Source of the DNA: Prevotellaceae bacterium
GTDB lineage: Bacteria; Bacteroidota; Bacteroidia; Bacteroidales; Bacteroidaceae
Length of the DNA stretch: 44,570 bases
Assembly: GCA_015257125.1 (NCBI GenBank)
Contig: JABZKU010000019.1
Span: forward strand, 1 to 44,570
Direction: 5' to 3'
In this document: in pieces, positions 42,484-44,570 of the stretch
How positions within the stretch are numbered: the first letter of the stretch is position 1
Layout: every line of letters begins with the position of its first letter
Program-made: the position numbers and the translations under genes
Notes under the pieces: model-generated
Told to the model about the DNA's origin: nothing
The model's database searches: none
Seen by the model: the letters and a program-made list of their open reading frames with translations, nothing else

Positions 42484-42531
42484 GGGGGCTGGGGGGAGTT
42501 TGTGGGGGAAAATAAGGTGTTGGGTGGCGAT

Positions 42532-42951
42532 TTAACGTAACCGCCAACGGTGATTCACGTAGACGAACGAGAGGAGCACCTCTTCGTGCGTGTTGTTTTT
42601 ATAGTTCACGCGCACAAAGGCATTGACTTGACGGCGATCGGTCGAGGTCTGTAGGCGCTGCACGTGTGCATCTCGTGTGCCGCCGGTCATCAGTGCTTTG
42701 CGGTAGGCGTGGGTGCGCAGCAAGTCAGCCATTTGCCGGCGGTGTGTCTCCGAAGTATTGTCGCACGAGGCGATTTCGGCCACATAAGCCGGATATCGCG
42801 CCGTGAGATAGAGATCATACACGCGTTGCACCTCGCCAAGGGTGAGTGCGGGCGGTTCGGAAGCGGGAGAAGGCTTAGCCGACTTGCAACCGAAGAGCAA
42901 AAGGAGGAGCAGCGCGACGAGGAACGGCGTGCTGCGAAGAAAGAAAATCAC
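42532..42951 (-). CDS. Small predicted lipoprotein, GTG start
   Basis: A 139-aa exported protein of unknown function. The signal sequence (STPFLVALLLLLLFGC) ends in a lipobox with Cys22, and mature residues start KSAKPSP. Residues 35-139 are mostly helix-prone, then a strand-rich end (VNAFVRVNYKNNTHEEVLLSFVYVNHRWRLR). The start is GTG at 42951, overlapping the der stop codon as GTGA, so it is probably coupled to der. I cannot name a family. Confidence 0.7.
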   Translation of the reverse strand: MIFFLRSTPFLVALLLLLLFGCKSAKPSPASEPPALTLGEVQRVYDLYLTARYPAYVAEIASCDNTSETHRRQMADLLRTHAYRKALMTGGTRDAHVQRLQTSTDRRQVNAFVRVNYKNNTHEEVLLSFVYVNHRWRLR

Positions 42952-44261
42952 TTTTGGCGAATGAAAATATTGATCGGGCAGCCGGAGAAGTCCCAGCGTT
43001 CGCGAATCTTGTTTTCGAGAAAGCGTTTGTAGGGGTCACGAACATACTGCGGAAGGTTGGCATAGAACACGAAGGTGGGAATCTGCGTGTCGCGAATCTG
43101 GGCGCAGTATTTGATCTTGATATATTTGCCTTTGATCGAGGGAGGAGGATAGGCTTCGATGAGGGGAAGCATTTCCTCGTTGAGGGCAGAGGTTCCTACA
43201 TGGCGGTTGCGATTGAGATAAACCTCCTTGGCCGTTTCGAGCACCTTGAAAATGCGCTGTTTCGTCAGTGCCGAACCGAAAATGATGGGGAAATCGGTGA
43301 AGGGCGCCATGCGTTCGCGAATGGTGTTCTCGAAGTGCGAAATCACCTGTTGGCTCTTCTCCTCGACCGTATCCCACTTGTTGACCACCACTACCAAGCT
43401 CTTGTTGTTGCGTTGGATCAGTTGGAAAATGTTCATGTCTTGGCTTTCGATACCACGGGTGGCATCGATGAGCAAAATGCAGACATCAGAGTTCTCGATG
43501 GCACGAATGGAGCGCATCACGCTGTAAAACTCCAAATCTTCGGTCACTTTGTTCTTCTTGCGGATACCGGCTGTGTCGACGAGGTAGAAGTCGAAACCAA
43601 ACTTGTCGTATTTCGTGAGAATCGAGTCGCGGGTGGTGCCGGCGATATCTGTGACAATGTGGCGGTCTTCGCCGATGAAGGCATTGATGAGAGAGCTTTT
43701 GCCGGCATTGGGGCGGCCAACGACCGAAAAGCGGGGAATATCGGCATCGCCTTCGTCAATGCGGTCGGCGGGCATCTTTTCGAGAATGAGATCGAGCAGG
43801 TCGCCGGTACCGCTGCCCGAGGCGGCGGAGATGCAATAGGGTTCGCCCAAGCCGAGGGCGTAGAATTCTGCCGCACCGTAGCGGTCTTCGTTTTGGTCGG
43901 TCTTGTTGGCGCACAGAATGACCGGCGTTTTGGCACGGCGCAAGATGTTGGCCACTTGCGTGTCGAGGTCGGTGATGCCGTTTTGCACATCGACGACGAA
44001 AAGAATAAGGTCTGCTTCTTCGGTGGCGAGGGCTACTTGTTTGCGGATCTCTTCTTCGAAGATATCATCGGAGTTGACGACCCAGCCGCCGGTATCTACA
44101 AGCGAAAACTCACGCGTTCCCCATTCGCACTTGCCGTATTGGCGGTCGCGCGTTGTGCCTGCCTCGTCGCTGACAATGGCTTGGCGGGTTCCGGTGAGTC
44201 GATTGAAGAGTGTGGACTTCCCGACATTGGGGCGTCCCACTATGGCTACTAAATTAGACAT
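42948..44261 (-). CDS. der: Ribosome biogenesis GTPase Der (EngA)
   Basis: A tandem GTPase needed for 50S subunit assembly. The 437-aa protein has G1 motifs GRPNVGKST (9-17) and GRPNAGKSS (182-190), DTGG and DTAG switch II segments, and NKTD and NKWD specificity motifs. A C-terminal KH-like domain contains TFVFYANLPQYVRDPYKRFLENKIRERWDF. Its order and length match Der. The start at 44261 is supported by a full promoter with a leader of about 60 nt. It heads a unit with the lipoprotein, purB, rluB and asnS. Confidence 0.97.
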   Translation of the reverse strand: MSNLVAIVGRPNVGKSTLFNRLTGTRQAIVSDEAGTTRDRQYGKCEWGTREFSLVDTGGWVVNSDDIFEEEIRKQVALATEEADLILFVVDVQNGITDLDTQVANILRRAKTPVILCANKTDQNEDRYGAAEFYALGLGEPYCISAASGSGTGDLLDLILEKMPADRIDEGDADIPRFSVVGRPNAGKSSLINAFIGEDRHIVTDIAGTTRDSILTKYDKFGFDFYLVDTAGIRKKNKVTEDLEFYSVMRSIRAIENSDVCILLIDATRGIESQDMNIFQLIQRNNKSLVVVVNKWDTVEEKSQQVISHFENTIRERMAPFTDFPIIFGSALTKQRIFKVLETAKEVYLNRNRHVGTSALNEEMLPLIEAYPPPSIKGKYIKIKYCAQIRDTQIPTFVFYANLPQYVRDPYKRFLENKIRERWDFSGCPINIFIRQK

Positions 44262-44327
44262 GCGTTATAACGTTCTATTGGTGAGGGGCGAGCACAGCCT
44301 CACGGCTTCTCTGACCCGAAATATCTG

Positions 44328-44358
44328 CAAAAATAGCGATTCCTATCTGATGTACAAA
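44328..44358 (-). promoter_or_regulatory. Complete sigma-ABfr promoter of der
   Basis: On the minus strand TTTG (44358 to 44355), a 19-nt spacer and TATTTTTG (44335 to 44328) match both Bacteroidota promoter elements. The leader is about 60 nt. Confidence 0.72.
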
Positions 44359-44495
44359 GATTTGAGGGGGATAAAAGGAAGGAGGGCGGGAAGTTTCTCT
44401 GGTTTGGGGTTGCTTCGTGTCGAAAGATGGACGAATGTGAAGTGAGGTGTGGCGGTATTCGTGTGAATGTTGCGTGAGTTTTCTTGTAATAGATC

Positions 44496-44524
44496 TTGGT
44501 CTTGTTTTTGTTGGCCTACTTTTG
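44496..44524 (+). promoter_or_regulatory. Possible outward promoter at the right edge
   Basis: TTG (44496-44498), an 18-nt spacer and TACTTTTG (44517-44524). The gene it would serve lies beyond the window. Confidence 0.4.
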
Positions 44525-44570
44525 TTGTTTCCTTTTGCTGTTCTCGGTTTTGTTGCGCAGGTTTCATGAA

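Larger units (their letters stand above)
44262..44570. other. Non-coding end of window: der leader and outward promoter
   Basis: No convincing gene. It contains the der leader with a small GTGAGG/CCTCAC hairpin (44281-44303), the der promoter, and at the far right a plus-strand -7 box at 44517-44524 pointing out of the window. Confidence 0.55.

Noticed and set aside
42954..44252. Plus-strand frame of 432 codons antisense to der
   Set aside because: It lies wholly inside der, which is unmistakable; long antisense frames are common in genes with this codon usage.
44343..44567. Minus-strand 74-codon frame at the right edge
   Set aside because: It overlaps the der promoter and has a Gln/Lys/Thr-rich low-information translation; a truncated neighbour cannot be excluded but is not supported.

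Overview
The window looks like a chromosomal segment of a member of the Bacteroidota, most likely an oral- or gut-type Bacteroidales (Prevotellaceae/Porphyromonadaceae range). The reasons are the type IX secretion genes porU and porV, a C10 (streptopain-type) protease with a tail typical of Prevotella-like secreted proteins, DUF3078 and DUF4827 family envelope proteins, a long-form PurF next to carA-carB, and promoters that repeatedly match the Bacteroidota sigma-ABfr -7 box TAnnTTTG. Most of the segment is housekeeping. I saw no insertion sequence, prophage, CRISPR array or rRNA.

Layout. 1-1.8 kb: 3' part of tRNA-Asp, two small minus-strand genes (55 aa, and a 72-aa DUF6140-like protein), then about 1 kb with no convincing gene but with degenerate tandem repeats. 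1.8-8.1 kb: purF-carA-carB, supplying glutamine-derived nitrogen for purines and carbamoyl phosphate. 8.2-18 kb: MscS channel, DUF4827 lipoprotein, a large secreted C10 protease, an acyl-CoA ligase, MltG and a DUF3078 outer-membrane protein. 18-29.4 kb, all minus strand: HtrA/DegP protease; ftsE-lysC-lysA-hemW; grpE-dnaJ-folC; and an ABC-F protein with an asymmetrically degenerate pair of ATPase sites. 29.7-32.1 kb: a gene for an unknown 484-aa protein with an XRE-type helix-turn-helix, followed by a roughly 900-bp regulatory-looking region with a possible small RNA and a 24-codon amphipathic-peptide gene behind a full sigma-ABfr promoter. 32.1-38.2 kb: FAH-family enzyme-porU-porV-ispF, the core of type IX secretion maturation. 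38.3-44.3 kb: der-lipoprotein-purB-rluB-asnS.

How the genes relate. PorU (C25 sortase) and PorV (outer-membrane shuttle) process and anchor proteins exported by the type IX system. The C10 protease at 10.1-13.4 kb is a possible client, but its tail is not a textbook signal for that system. GrpE, DnaJ and HtrA cover cytoplasmic and periplasmic protein quality control. LysC and LysA bracket the aspartate-to-lysine/diaminopimelate route.

Most unusual features: (a) the HTH gene / candidate RNA / 24-aa peptide locus at 29.7-32.1 kb, with a near-identical 16-bp motif (15 of 16) on the two sides of the intergenic space; (b) three groups of degenerate 20-22-bp quasi-palindromic tandem units, each upstream of an apparent promoter; (c) a perfect 16-bp stem at the inferred 5' end of the C10 protease mRNA; (d) a perfect 14-bp stem just before the grpE start; (e) the one-site ABC-F protein. 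All functional statements come from reading the sequence and remembered family features; no database search was run.
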